Source: Brachionus koreanus
Taxonomy: Eukaryota > Rotifera > Eurotatoria > Ploima > Brachionidae
Assembly: GCA_016987375.1 (NCBI GenBank)
Contig: PJRA01000401.1
Location: 1,776,536 to 1,840,535, forward strand
DNA length: 64,000 bases
Direction: 5' to 3'
Shown one piece after another: positions 1 through 13,090 of this stretch. The notes beneath the pieces were generated by a model. That model saw only the letters and a list, made by a program, of their open reading frames with translations. It was not told the origin of the DNA and did no database searches. The position numbers and the translations under genes are program-made. How positions within the stretch are numbered: the first letter of the stretch is position 1; each line of letters opens with the position of its first letter.

Positions 1-240
1 CTCAAAAACACTCATTCTAGTTTTAATATCAAAGTCAAAATGGATTTTTTTTAAATAAATTTTAAAGTCAAGTGTCTAAAATTGGCTCAAAATTTTTGCT
101 GTATTTTTTAAGCTGAGTCATAATATTTTTAGCTTTTATAAAGGTTTAATATTTTTGATTTTAGCATCTTTGTAATTCTAAAGTTTTAAGACATATATGT
201 TAGAATAAACAAAATTTAATGCTCTTCGAGTCTAAATGTT

Positions 241-440
241 CCTAAGTGTTTCTCATGTTTTGACAGAATTTTATATTCAACCTCACATTGCTATTCTATT
301 TACATAGAAAACTACTTTAAAATGAACCGCTTTCAGACAGATCATTACTTGTGATGAGAATCGGATTCATTTTCGAAAATATGATAACATAAATCAATGG
401 TGGGTACTATCTCAACTAACACGGCCAAAATAAGAAAAAA
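241..440 (+). pseudogene. Mariner transposase fragment
   Basis: Forward translation of about 325-415 gives FRQIITCDEN followed by RKYDNINQWW, the pattern around the first catalytic Asp of mariner transposases (a TGDEKW-type motif followed by a W-rich strand). The DNA matches the second mariner relic near 47850-47985, including a shared stretch reading ttcagacagatcatt. The frame is interrupted and only a small part survives, so this is a dead fragment. It lies just downstream of the last visible MRCK exon, probably in its next intron. Confidence 0.6.
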
Positions 441-489
441 AATTTCAAATTGTATAAAAAAAATTGTTAAAATAAAATGTTAGACTTAC

Positions 490-3400
490 TCTCAAAAACA
501 AGAAGGAACTCTTCAGGCGTGATTTGAACAGCCATTAGAGCATTAATCGGATTATCAGTTAGAAAATTGAGCGATGGATCTTTGTCTGGTTGATTTAGCG
601 CAATGGGGGCGCTTTCTTGAGCAATTGAATAAAGCGCAAATTCGGACTGAAAGCCTATACACAATTGACTGTTTATTATCTGAATGGACTGCACATTCAT
701 AGTGAGCTCAATTTCGCGCAACTTTTTAACTTTTGGTCTTGACGTTAGACAACTAATTTCATAGATAAGCACAGATTTTTTCACTGCCACACACAACAAG
801 GTGTTGCTCATCGAAGTGTATGAACCGGATGACGAAACAGAACTGGACGTAGCAGTCGAACTAGTGCTTAATGTTTGCTCACTATTGGTCAACTTGCCCA
901 AACAGAACATGCTACATCCTTTAGTCTCTTCTATTTTTACTACTTCAACATTCATGTTTTCAATTATCATTGTGGGAAATAGAAAAATTTGGTGATTTTT
1001 TCCCGAAATGGCCACTATTAAATTGGCCGTTCGGCAAACGTCAATAGAAAATGTTCGCTTATCATGAAACCTGGTTATAGTACAATCAATTTTAAGGTTT
1101 AATTTTTCGATGCCATCATCACTGGCCACCAATATTCTCTCATTATCAAACACACATGCCGAATTTACATTTCTAATACTACTAGCATCACATATCTCTC
1201 GGGCTTCTATTTTATTAAAATTTGAAATGTTTGGATCCGAGGACAGCTTAGCTGCTTGCACAAGACGTTCATTCAGCTCTTTTAGCACACTTATCCAATG
1301 TGAACGGTCTTTTTCGTCTTTGGCACAAAATAAAAATTTTTGTCTACATGGCGGTGTTTTAAGCTTGGACACACTTATTATAAAAATGCATGGCAAATCG
1401 CGTTTATTCGCGTGTATCACGTCCGACTCGGACACAGTGTTTACTGAGAATAAAGGATCGCGTATGTCTACTATTAGCACAGGATTTAGAGTTGGTTTTT
1501 GATCAGTCAATGGACAAACAAATAAGCGAGCATCGGACAAAAATACATGGTGTTCAATCCAGCCTTTTTTGACGCCACCAGCTTTCGGTATTTTCAAATG
1601 ACCCTCCATGAGAGTTCCGATACCGCGGGTAAAATCAATGCCCTTCAATTTAAGACGCTGGTTTATGCTCAATGGACAATTGTATGGTAAATTTTGTCTA
1701 CACTTTGGATGACACTTGAAACCACATTCTTTCTTATTGCATCGTATGGCTTGTCTTGTCAATCCGTACATAATTGCACAGCAGTACTCGCACCGTTCAA
1801 TTGTATTAAATGAAATTGTCTCAAATTTGTGCTCACTAATCTGAACTGTTTCAATATGTGCGCTAGATGAATTAGTTGAATTAGTTCGTTGAGTGTTTGT
1901 TTGAGGACCGATTGTTTCCTCTTGAATCAACTTGCTTGGCTCATTTATTGTTTCGTTTGAATATACCGAGTCAGTCATGTTTATTGTTAGAGATTTTTGC
2001 TCGGTGTTGACATTCAAACTTCGAAGATCCTTGATTTCATTTTTGTAATGGGCTATTTCCATGCGCATGTCTTGAATTTGATTTTGTAGTTCGTTTATTT
2101 TGGTCTGTTTCTGATCCAGCTCTTGTTTAAGCAGAGCGTTCTCGTTGGCATATTGCTGTTTTACTTGGATTTCTTTTTCTAGCGTGACCTGTAGACTTTG
2201 TACATTGATGCGGTCGCGTTTTTCTGAGCACCGGTTCTTCCAACCCGGCGGATTGGCCATTAGTCCGTTGGCGCCTGTGGTCTGCATCTTCAGATTGTCC
2301 ACCTCTTCAATTAATTTTGAGGCAAGCGAGCGTAAATGACCGCGAACCATTTTCTCATCGTTGAGCATTGTCAAAATTTCGTTCATTTGAATGTCGTATT
2401 TGTTCATTGCTTGCTTGGTCTCGTTAAACTGGTTCATTTCTTCCTCCAACGAATGTTTTTCCAATTTTAATCGGTTAATTATATTGTTAAGCTTAAAACA
2501 AACAATTTAGATAAAAATTTAAACTAGAGGAAGCACCTAAAACGGGATGTTTATAGCAAATATTCTAATTTTTTTTCAATTATTTGGCTATATAGAAAAA
2601 ATTTTTTTATTAATAATTTTACTTAAAAAATTAGTCTTTTATTTCAATAAAAACAATAAAGCTTGCTGGTCATTATTTTTTTGTGAATAATTTTTAAAAA
2701 AAACAAGATTTTAATTTTTTTTATTTAAAAAAAAAAATAATTTAGATTTTTTCAAATTTTCCCTAGACTTAAAACAGCAATTTATTTTATTAGTAAAAAA
2801 TAACAAAATTTTTTTTTATAAACGCATCATATTTTTTTAAAACATATGCGCTTTATTTTATATTTTCATGCTAAAATTATTTATCTATAAGAATTTTATA
2901 ATTTTAAGCGATTGCTTTAACTTGATATTTAGAATCGCGGTCAATTAACCACTTTAAACGACACCAATGAATTTTATCAGCTTTTTTATAGTCTTTTGTT
3001 TCAATATATGAGCAAATTCTCTCTTAAATCTTTTACTCTGAAATCCCTAAAATTAAATTTTGCTTTTATTTTTCCAAGACATTTTAAATTTTTTTTTATA
3101 ATTTCAATAAAAATCAATCAAAAGTAAAATGATTTTTGTTTTTCCAATTAACTTTAAAAAACTAAACGGACATTTTTGGTTTCAAACTCATAAAGGGCAC
3201 ATCATATCAACATATTGTAAATAAATAAGCCAAAAAACTAGGCCATCTTCATTTTTTAAAATTATTATCGTTTTCAAAGTCGTCATTTCACTTTTTCATC
3301 AATTTAATTGATAAAAGCAATCAATATTTTTATCAAATAAATAGTCGCCTAGCTGGACATGATAAACTAAATGATTTCTTTTAAATTATTAATCACTCAT

Positions 3401-6400
3401 AAAAAACCTTTATAAATTCTATCATATATCATATATGAATGTTTCTCTGCTCTAGCAAAAAATAGTAAAATTTTCAATTGCTCTTTTTCATGAAAAGCAA
3501 GAACTTGAAATTTTACTCAAAAAATTTGAAAAAAAAAACTAGCAAACGTAAAAACAGAGCTAGTCAACATTGACTTAGAAATAAAATTTGAAAGTCTAAC
3601 TAAAATCTTACTTTGACTTTTGACCAACTCTATTTTAAATTTTTTTTTTTGTAAAACTAAAATTTAATTTATGTATTTAAATTAAAAATTGCTTTGGTTG
3701 GGAATAGCTCTGGATAGAAAATTTGACTTAAATTTTTCCTTTTATATAAGAGCTTTAGAAAAAAAAAAGAAAAGTTAAATTTAATTTTATACATTTTTTT
3801 AAAATTTTTTGTGATATAAATTAAAAATATGAAATTGATGACATAATGTGCAACCATCGATTTCCATCGAAACCACCATCATTAAAATGATCAAATTTTG
3901 AGACATCAGCTAACCACTTATTAGACTACGAAGTGTATACTACCCTTATAAGATAATGAGACTGATTTTCGCTTTATTTACATTTCTAATGATCTAGGGC
4001 ACATCAAAATTATTTTGTTTTTATTCTATTTTAATTAGAAAATCATTTTAATTTAAAATGTTTACAAATTCTATGAAAATTCAGTTTTTTTTTATAATAC
4101 TAAATTGGCATAATATAATTCAATTTAAATATTCATCATAACCATGCAAAAATACCAAAAATTCCAATATTTATCAAAACCTGTTTTTAATGGAACAAAT
4201 TAGGAAAAAATACTTTAAATTTATTTTAATTTTAAAATTTTAAATTAATAGAATCTATCGTTCAAATGATCACAAAATTTAATTCTAGAAAGAGACAAAA
4301 ATTTTAAGAAATTTGTAGAACTATTTGAATAATTTAAAGTAAAGAATCATCATGAATCCAATATTAAAAATCTATAAATATATCAGTACGTTTGGGTAAT
4401 TTAAACTATGTATCCAATGCACTTAAGCTATCATTTTTCAAATTAATTAATCATTTATTAAAAAAGGTAAAATATAAAAAAAATTTTTGTTTTTGATGCA
4501 ATGAAATTCTAGAATCAAAATTTTTCACTTAGCAAATAGACACTAAAATTTGTACTTTAAAATAGAAAAAAAAAACTTGTTTTGATAGATTTAGATTTAG
4601 GTATTCTCATTTAAAATTATTTTTGTCTTAAAGCATTAAATAAAATACTTAAAAACAAAACTTAATTGGAAAAAACAATCTAATTAAATATTTAACAAAG
4701 AATAATATTAAAAAATAAGGATTTAATTAAATTAATTTAATTGCGATGATTGCAGTTTCAAAGTTGGTGGAAAAATCAATTTGTTATTGATTGAAATTAT
4801 TAGAAAAAAAACTGCCTAAATTTTGGCTTATTCTTCTAGTCACTTTAGTTTACTTAGAATAAAAATCTCAAAATAAAATTATTTACTCAAATTTTAACAA
4901 ATTTAAAAAATGATTTAACAGTTCAAATCGAAAAAATTCATAAAATTTGAATAATAAAAAATTTAATTTACGGCTTATTTAACAAGTTTTTAATCTAATC
5001 TGAAAATAAAAATCTGATCCGTTAAAAAGCTTCTAGACTTAGTCCTATTTTTAAATAAAAAAAAATGAAAAGTTATGAATCAAATATATCAGCAATTCAA
5101 CAATTAAGCAAAAAAAATACCTTTTCATTTTCTTCAAGATGCTTTTTGTTTTCATTTTTTAAAAAATTGATTTCTTTGTCTTTGGCTTGAACAGTTTCTT
5201 TTATTTGCTCTTCAAATTTAGAATTATTCTCTTTGATTTGAGCCGAATTACGCTCTTTAATAGCCTGAATGTCATTCAGCAAATTCGTATTGATCCCTTT
5301 TAATTGACTTATTTCGTTTTCGCACAATTCCAAATTTGATTTTACTAGATTTAGATCTAAGCTCAGCTGATTATTAAGCTCTGTTAAAGCGGACTCTTGG
5401 TCTGTTTTGTCCGGACCAGTCTCATCGGATAATTGTTTCATAAAGTCTTTTTTTTCATTCTCCATTGTGACTACAATTTCACTTAAATTTTGCATTTTAA
5501 GTCTCAATTCTTCGATTTGGCGGTCTTTTTTTTCCAAATCGTATTTCGAATCATCAAGTTCTTTTTTAATATTCAAAATTTCGTCTTCCTTTTTTATCGA
5601 TTCGTTTTGCAGTTTGACATTTTTTGACCTTAGCTCATCGAATTTTTCGTTTAGGTCAGTAAACTCTTGGACTACAAGTTTTCTCTGCTGCTGAGCATCT
5701 TGTAGGTCTTTGGCTTGAGTGCTCACTTGCTCTTTTAATTCAATTGCTTGCATGGTCAATTGTTCTTTTTCTATTTTAAGAGCGCGTACAGCTCGTTCTA
5801 AGTGCTTGTTCTTGTTTCTTTCTTCGACCTCGGACTGCTTGGTTGTTTCGTACAGATTTGTAATCTCGGCAAGCTGAGAAGTCAATTCGGAAATTTTTAA
5901 CTTCAATTCGGACTCTGCATTTGAATCAACTTGATCTAATGGTTTAATTTCGTTGAATTTAGTAAGCAATTCTTGTTTCTCTGATTCTAGTTTTGTTATT
6001 TTGGATTCGTATTCACCGATTAGTGTGGCCGAGTTGGAATCGATGTGGATCGATTCGGTGGTTTTTGTGATGGTTATGGATGATGAGTCTGCTTTGGTTT
6101 CGCATACATTTTTTATTCTATCAAAATTGATGTAATCAAACAGAGAATGACAGTCGTTTAAGATGGTATTTTTTGTGTATGTGTAACCGATAAATGGAAG
6201 ATGGTACCCTTTGAATGCAGCATTTTTGTTTGGCGGAAACGTTTCCTTAAATTTTAGATTAGAGTTTTTTTTAATGAAAAATTGAAAAAAATAAGGATTT
6301 TGCTATCAATTTTAGATTAAATAGTTTATAAAAATTAGAATTTTTAAAAAATTTTAAAAGTATCATATCATCAATCAATTTTTGGTTTTAATCGAATTCT

Positions 6401-9400
6401 TTTATAAATTAATCATCATAGAATAAAATTTTCATGTAGCAATAAAAATTTAGTTTAATTTTATTTAATTTTTTATTGGAAACTTTTTAATATTTAGTGT
6501 TTAGCGCTTAAATATTCTTAGCTTTAGAAAAAAAGTATTTTTGTGAAATTTGGTTCAATTGAACAGAACAAAATGTTAAAAATTTTAAGAATTTTTTAAA
6601 AGATTTTCAAATTTCTGTACAAACAACATGATGCATTGATTTTTTAAAGAACATTCTTCATTTTTTACTTCTTTCTGTAATTTTTGTTTATTTTATTATT
6701 TAATTAAGGTATTTTTTTAAATAAAAAAAAATACTGAGATTTTATTTCTAAAATAAAATTTTTTGAAATTCAAATTTATACAAAAAATCAAAGCTTTTGT
6801 AAATTTGTATTTTTTTTAGAATAATTGACATCAATTTAAACTAGACTAAATTTAATGCTATTTTATAAGCATTCAAATGATCAACAAGTTCGAATTTCGT
6901 GATCATTTGTTTTTTTTAGTTTATAGGATAATTTTAAGAGCTAAAGTACCGAAAAATATTTGTTTTGATGTCTTAAAAAAATATATTTTTTTACTTTTTA
7001 TAACATTAAAATTGAAAATTTTGGGAATCAGTTGGCTTATGAGATCATTATTTTGCTATGTTTTTTTGTGGCACTCTCTCTTGTACCGCGTAAAAAAACA
7101 AATATTAACAGTAATTGAACTTTTCGAAAAATTTAAAATTAAAAAAAATTTTTCAAAAAAAAAAGAAGTAGCTAATAAAAGTTCAAAATTGGTAAAAAAT
7201 TTTGATATTTTAAAACAGTTTTCTAAATTTCAGATTTTTATCTTATTTTCAAAAAAATATTATTTAAAAAATTGTTCTAGAAATTTAATTTAATTGAGTT
7301 GATAAATTTTTGGCTAGAAATAGTACCATTATTTAACGTTATATTCGATGGTATTAACTACAAAAGAAATGAGCTTAAAGTAAGTTTGACTTCTAAGTGT
7401 AGCGAGCAAACGTTTACCATATTTAGAAATTAAAGATTTATGAGATTCTTGTTCATTTTTGCTTGATAAATAATTATAAAATATAAAGACTATTGACTAT
7501 TTATTAACCGATACATTTTATTTACTCTAGCATTTTGTCCCTGCATTTTTAGACGAAGCGCTTGAAATTAATTTGGAAAAAAAAAATATTTTTTTTTAAA
7601 GTGAAACTAATTTTGTAATATTTATCTTAATTTTATATAAAAAAACATTAAAAACAAATCCAATTTTTGTGAACTTGATTCATTTTTTCTTCATATTTTA
7701 GAAATTTTCTTAAACCCTATATTTTTTTTACAGATAGCCTTAAAAGATAATTAAAATTCAATTCATTTTTAGTAAAATATGTATTAGTTAGGTTAATGAA
7801 TGGGTTCAGGCAAAAACAGGGCACTTCATTTCTGTGATGCAACAAAAAAAAGATTTTTAAATAAAAAGAATCACCTTAGCTCGACTATTTATCTAAGCAA
7901 AAAATAAAATAGAAAAGTAATCATATAATATAAACGAATACCTTTAGCTTAATTTCGTCGTCGGTATCAAAATTTGACGTATCGTAGGGGCTGCTAACTT
8001 CAGGTATATACGGAGGAGTCATGTTACGAATATTGTTCCAGTCGATGCCTTCAAAAAAAGGGTGATTTTTAAAGTCGTCCAGTCCATTCTTGCCTAAACG
8101 TTTGTCGTTGCTGCATATTAGTTGTTTTAAAAGACTTTTTGCTTCATCACTGACGGGCGGGTAGTCTGGATCGTCGTCTTTTGGTATCGAAAATTTGTTC
8201 TCATGATTCATTATTTTCCCGTACGTGTCTACCAAAGATTCGGCATAAAACGGTGTTTCACCATAAAGCATTTCGAACATCACTATTCCCAGACTCCACC
8301 AATCGCACTCAGAGCCGTATCGACCCTGGTTCTCTTCCATGGCTCTGAGAATTTCCGGAGAAATGTAATCGGGCGTGCCAACTGCCACGTTCGATTGCAC
8401 AGTTCCGTCAGCAAACATTTTTAAACAAGAACCAAAATCGGCCAGACGAATGTGACCATTTACGTCCAGTAGAATATTATCCGGTTTGATATCTCGGTGT
8501 ACATAGCCTAATTTGTGCAACGAGTCGATGGCCAACACTGTTTCGGCTAAGTAGAACTTGGCCATTTCTTCGGGCAATCGGTCGAATTTCGACAACAATG
8601 TAAGCAAATCGCCGCCACAATAATAATCCATCACCAGATACAAATTGTCGTTATCTTGGAACGCGTAATGTAATTTTGTTATCCATAATGGATTACCTTT
8701 GACAAGTACGTCTCTTTCTTCTCGGTAGCATGCTGTCTTTAAAAAATGATAAAGTTTATACGTTCTTTTTTTAGAAGAATTGAAAAATTTTGAAAAAAAT
8801 TTATTCTTTAATTTACAATAGAAACAAGATAAATTTAAAATTTGGTTTTAATTTTTTAAAAAAATTCAAATTCTTTTAAATCCACTATCTTTTTTTTATT
8901 TGTACTACTGTTCAATCCAAGGCTATTTTAAATAAAATAAAGTTGAAAGAGTCAGAAAATTTTCGGTTTAATTATGCAGCAACCACATTTAGAATAGCGT
9001 TGGATACCGTCATTAGCCTCCTTTAAACAGCAAAAAAACTTTGTTGGCCGTTTTGATGGTCTTGTGGGAAAAAAAATCTTTTTAACAACCATCAAAATGG
9101 CCACATCATTTTTTGACGGTCCTATGGCCACCACTGACAATACCCAACACAAAATTTAGAAGTAAATTCTCAAAAATTGAATCAATTTTTAAAAAAGCAC
9201 ATCGTATTTTTTAGCTATTTGTTTGATAAATTATTGTTAAATTTAAAGATTTTTTTATTTTTCTAAAAAACAAAATAAATATTGAATATTTGAAAAATTT
9301 TACAAATAATTTTTTTGCATTTTACTAACAAAATAATCAAACTATTTGGACTCAATAAAAACATACTAAGAAGCTTTTTCATTGTTTAATTTTTATTTTA

Positions 9401-11617
9401 TTTATTAAAACAAAAACCTCTTTAATTTTAAAATTAGCAACCTGCTTCAGTTAGATAATAATAGGGATGCTAAAATATCATTTGGAAATCAATTGGCTAT
9501 TTATTTTATCACTTGAAAGTCCTTGAGGTTTTTAGACCCATTTTTAAAAAATTAAAACTTAAATTTTTTTTAATGAAATTAAAATTTTATTAAAAAATTA
9601 AGCATTTTTTTTAGACTAAATTTAGAATCTAAAATACTTAATTTGTCTTCATTAAGAATCTACTTTAAAATTTTTTTTTCATTTTAAGTAAATATCCAAT
9701 ATTAAGATTAATTTTGAGCATTTAGATTAACGCGTAATCTTTTTTCAATTTTTATATATTGAGTTTAGCATGAAAAACTTAATAGCTTAAAAAAAAAATT
9801 CAATAGTCTTTTTTAAATAGCGTAAATATTTGTTTTTTTTTTTTAATGCCGCCCTTAAACATCAAAAACCTGGTTTAGTGCTTCAAAAAATTGAATTTTT
9901 AAAGCTTATAATAGAAAAAATCAAATTTTATGATTCCGAAAGCTTACAAAATGGGGAAATTTTCAATTTTGATTTTGAATAAAGACGAAAATAATTATTC
10001 ATGGCATCAAAACCAAATTTTTGAGGTTTTAGTGCGGCGTTAAAAAAAAATATTTACGATAATCTGTAAACCTTTGAAAATTTGTGCTATCCAAATCGGG
10101 TCCTAATTGAATAATTAAAGCACTTGACTGAAATAATATTTATTTCAACCAAAAAAGATAAAATAAAATAATAACAAAATGTATTAGGGAGACATTTTTT
10201 GCAAAGGTATACGGCAATTTTTGAGTTTAAAAAAAATTTAGTAATCCATTTTATTTAAATTATAAGTTAAACTAAAGCAAATTAGAAAATAATATTTAAA
10301 TTTTTCGGAAAATTTCAGTAGTTTTTTTATCCTTTAATAGCTTTATGTTTATTTAAGAGCTTTATTTGACTTGTGTTACTCATTCGCTCTTGTTATCTAT
10401 TTTATAAAATGTCCAAAATAATTTAAAATAATTTTAATTTTATCAAAATAAGCAAATGGTAAAATTTTAAGTCATCTCTAAAACAATTTTAGCTCCATTC
10501 TCAATGTATGATGATAATTAAAAAGAAATCAAATTATAAAATCATGGATTTCTATATCTAATAAAACAAATTAATCATTTAGTAATAAAATTTAGATGAT
10601 ATAACTTTTTATAAATGACGACTTTATTCAAAAATTTTTGACTTGCCATTAAATTAACTGACCATTAAATTAATAATTAAAATTTAACTAAATATATATT
10701 CAAATTTACTTGAAATATTTTTAAATTTTTTCTTTAAAAAAATGAATATAGACTAAAAAAATAGCTTCACCACTATCAAAATACCCAAGTTGTAACAAGA
10801 TGTTCGAGACAAAATTAGGAATACACAAAACACACGTGAGAAAATGTAAAACAACACAAAATACCATCATAAAAGACTCGACTTAAAACTCTTTTTTTTT
10901 CTTATTCATTTAATCTCCTAATTTAATTTAAAAAAAAAATATATATAAATAATTCACAGACATAAAACTGTAAAAAACGGTTTGTTTCATCGATTGTGCC
11001 ATTTATTAAAATAAACTAAACTAAAAATTAGAATATATTAGTCAAAATAGATGAAAATTCAAACCGATTAGATCACAATTTTTAAAAGACTTAACTGTAA
11101 AAACAAATTAAATAAGTCTATGAATGTTAAAGTAAATCAGAAAAAAAAACTGACTTAGGCTTCCTGGAACATAACTGATCATATAATTTCTGAAAAAATT
11201 TAAGGCATAGTCCAATTTTATTCGATTTAAAAAAAAATAAAATGTAAAAAAAAAATTTTGTACTTCTGCTCTTTTTAGAATCTCCCATTTGTTCAAAATT
11301 TTCATGGCATAAATATCGTCTGTGTTTTTCATTCGAACAAAAGCGACCTCGCCGAACGCGCCACGTCCAATCACCTTAATAATATCAAAGTCGTTTCGAG
11401 TCAGCCGCAATTGTCTGATTTTGTCGACGTATTGTTTGACAAAGTCTAGAAAACTGTTGATGTGTTTTTCTCGTCTAGGCGCCAAATTCAGACACTCGTC
11501 GTATAAGACTAGAAGCGCGTCCAGCAGACTCTCGGGGCTTAGTTTATTGATCGACGGTTCGACGTCGTCGTTGGACAGCACGAACCGCTCTATACTGTCC
11601 GAATCGTTGGTTAACAT
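490..11617 (-). CDS. MRCK-type myotonic dystrophy kinase-related CDC42-binding kinase (3' end outside window)
   Basis: Serine/threonine kinase of the CDC42BPA/B (fly Gek) group, a Cdc42 effector that phosphorylates myosin light chain targets and remodels actin. Four exons, read from GT..AG sites with matching phase: 11264-11617, 7942-8736, 5121-6245, 490-2491. About 1425 residues are visible. The ATG at 11615-11617 follows family start spacing better than an upstream Met in a Lys/Phe-rich run. Order: glycine loop GRGAFGEV (about 83-91), Lys in YAMK (106), [10 protein letters not shown] (197-206), DFG (218), AGC-tail motif [10 protein letters not shown], long coiled coil, C1 zinc finger with Cys/His pattern (about 979-1030), PH domain (about 1050-1167) and the start of a citron-homology (CNH) domain from about 1190. 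The frame leaves through a GTAAGT donor below 490, so the rest of CNH lies off the left edge. Family assignment is firm; the paralogue is not resolved. Confidence 0.93.
2492..5120 (-). other. MRCK intron 3
   Basis: Intron of 2.6 kb between coiled-coil exons. The donor GTATTT lies at its high end and the acceptor TTTTAAG at its low end. The content is AT-rich, with A and T runs. The only frame longer than 60 codons (near 3669-3857) is Lys/Phe/Asn-rich and looks random. I see no second gene. Confidence 0.75.
6246..7941 (-). other. MRCK intron 2
   Basis: Intron of 1.7 kb between the kinase exon and the [10 protein letters not shown] exon; phase 0 on both sides. A 138-codon forward frame at 6877-7293 is made almost only of Lys, Phe, Leu and Ile and has no recognisable motif, so I treat it as chance. 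Confidence 0.75.
8999..9148. mobile_element. Short hairpin element (hAT-like MITE)
   Basis: About 150 bp with imperfect terminal inverted repeats: the left end reads gttggataccgtcatt and the reverse complement of the right end reads gttgggtattgtcagt. A second, inner inverted repeat (ggccgttttgatggt against accatcaaaatggcc) makes it a two-step hairpin. The GTGTTGGGTA end also occurs at 12811 and, in part, at 38611. No coding capacity. Class as hAT-like is inferred from the terminus only. Confidence 0.6.
9821..10059. mobile_element. MITE with about 50-bp inverted repeats
   Basis: A 239-bp element. The left arm starts cgtaaatatttg, followed by a T-run and tgccgcccttaaacatcaaa. The reverse complement of the right arm reads cgtaaatatttt, a T-run, then cgccgcactaaaacctcaaa. 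Arms are about 80 percent alike by eye. Non-coding, in MRCK intron 1. Superfamily unknown. Confidence 0.65.
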
Positions 11618-12660
11618 ATTTAGCAATAACAAAAAAAAAGATTTTTTTTTAAATTTGACTGATATATTTAATTTATTTTTTTTTAGAAGCAATTATAATT
11701 AATTTTACATTTTATCTAAAAAAATAAAAAGGTGATTATGGCGTATGTGAGTAATATGAAGAGATATGGAAGAAAAATGCCTAGCAAGAGAAAAGATAAA
11801 GCTCCGTTATGTGCCCATCTGACCATTTGAAATCGAGAATGGATCGTGTTTGATTTCAATCAAATCTATTGTATGTATATAGATTAGAAATTATGAATTT
11901 GTTCTCATTTTTTTTCTCCATCTCTCTTTCTTTTTCTCTCTTGACTATAGCATTGAATTTAGTCTATGTTTATTGTTATATATTTTATGTATATTTCTAA
12001 TTGAAGATAGACCTGGGTCTATTTATGTTGTCTTTAGATTAGTTTTGAATTATAATTTTGTTTATGATCAAGATAAGTTTTTCCTATGATGAATAGACTG
12101 GGTTAGTTGAGTGTAGTGATTAAAAGAGGGGAAGGGGGCTTTATTCGCTCAATCGACCGGAGCACGTTCGAAATCTATATTTGTGTAAAATTTCTCATTG
12201 TTATTCGAATTAGTATTGCTCTTAGCTGACGACTAGTCATCCGCGTGTGAACTCAAATAACCGATTTTATAATCCGTATGCTCAACATAATTTTTTATAA
12301 ACAAATATGATTATTTTAAGAACCCTGTTCAATAAAAAAAGGCCAATTTATGAATAAAAATGCCTCATTAGCTTCAATAATCGAAAGCGGTTTTTTAAGG
12401 ATAGGCCAGAAATTTTTAATTTAAAAAAAAATAGTACCATTTTGAATCAGACCCAGAAAAGCCAATATTTCAAGCAACAAATTTGTATCCAAATGAAATT
12501 AAGTGCAGAAAAAAATTATATTATCTTTTTTTCCCCAGTGTTTTTTTTTTTATTCTTGAAGAAAAAAATGCTAAAAATTTAAATAAAATATTTTTAAAAT
12601 TTAGACAACCAAAAAAAATTCACTACCATAATCCCTTGTTCGATATTGCAGCCTGATTAA
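11618..12660. other. Upstream flank of the MRCK gene
   Basis: No gene seen. The part from about 11730 to 12260 is less AT-rich than its surroundings and holds a pyrimidine-rich tract (about 11907-11943, repeated ctctttct). It may be the MRCK promoter or 5' leader on the minus strand, which is inference only. Confidence 0.35.
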
Positions 12661-12681
12661 CCGTAGCACAAATTTGACGTT

Positions 12682-12978
12682 TCCAAAGACATGTTTTAAA
12701 GCTTAGGTCAGCAAATAGTTGTTTAAAAGTCACAGCTCACAAGCAAATTCAAAGACTTTACAAAGTAATGACTTTATTTTACAAGTCTATAAATATTTAT
12801 GATGAAAATAGTGTTGGGTACCGGCAATGACAGCCACTAGACTGCCAAAATTTTGTGTTTGCCGTTTTGATGTACAAAAACTGAATTTGAAAAATTTTTA
12901 AACGGCCACTGCTTTGCTTGTGAGCTGTGACTTTTCAACAACTCTTTGCAGACTCAAGCTTTAAAACATGTCTTTGGA
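12682..12978. mobile_element. Inverted-repeat element with a nested insertion
   Basis: Arms of about 75 bp at 12682-12760 and 12912-12978 are reverse complements with few mismatches (shared core cacagctcacaagcaaa; outer end tccaaagacatgttttaaag). The loop of about 150 bp begins at 12811 with GTGTTGGGTACCGGCAATGA, the end sequence of the hairpin element at 8999-9148, so a second element seems to be inserted in the first. No coding capacity. Confidence 0.65.
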
Positions 12979-13090
12979 GCATGAAAATAAGTATGTTCAA
13001 AGGCAAAAACTTGATTGCATATTAAACTGGGTATCAAACATTGCGAAATTAATAAAAATAAAACTTTAGCGAATTAAATTAAATAAAATT

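Larger units (their letters stand above)
8737..11263 (-). other. MRCK intron 1
   Basis: Intron of 2.5 kb splitting the kinase domain after ILKRAE. It carries two inverted-repeat elements (8999-9148 and 9821-10059) and, near 10800-10900, a stretch resembling LINE-derived sequence at 36480-36545. Otherwise AT-rich and without a gene. Confidence 0.75.

Noticed and set aside
6877..7293. 138-codon forward frame in MRCK intron 2
   Set aside because: Made of Lys, Phe, Leu, Ile and Asn, with no domain or start context; expected by chance at this AT content, and it lies antisense inside an intron.
11108..11263. Extension of the first MRCK exon past KRAE
   Set aside because: The family continues with TACYREERD, which is found at 8736 after a good acceptor; the extension is intron read-through.
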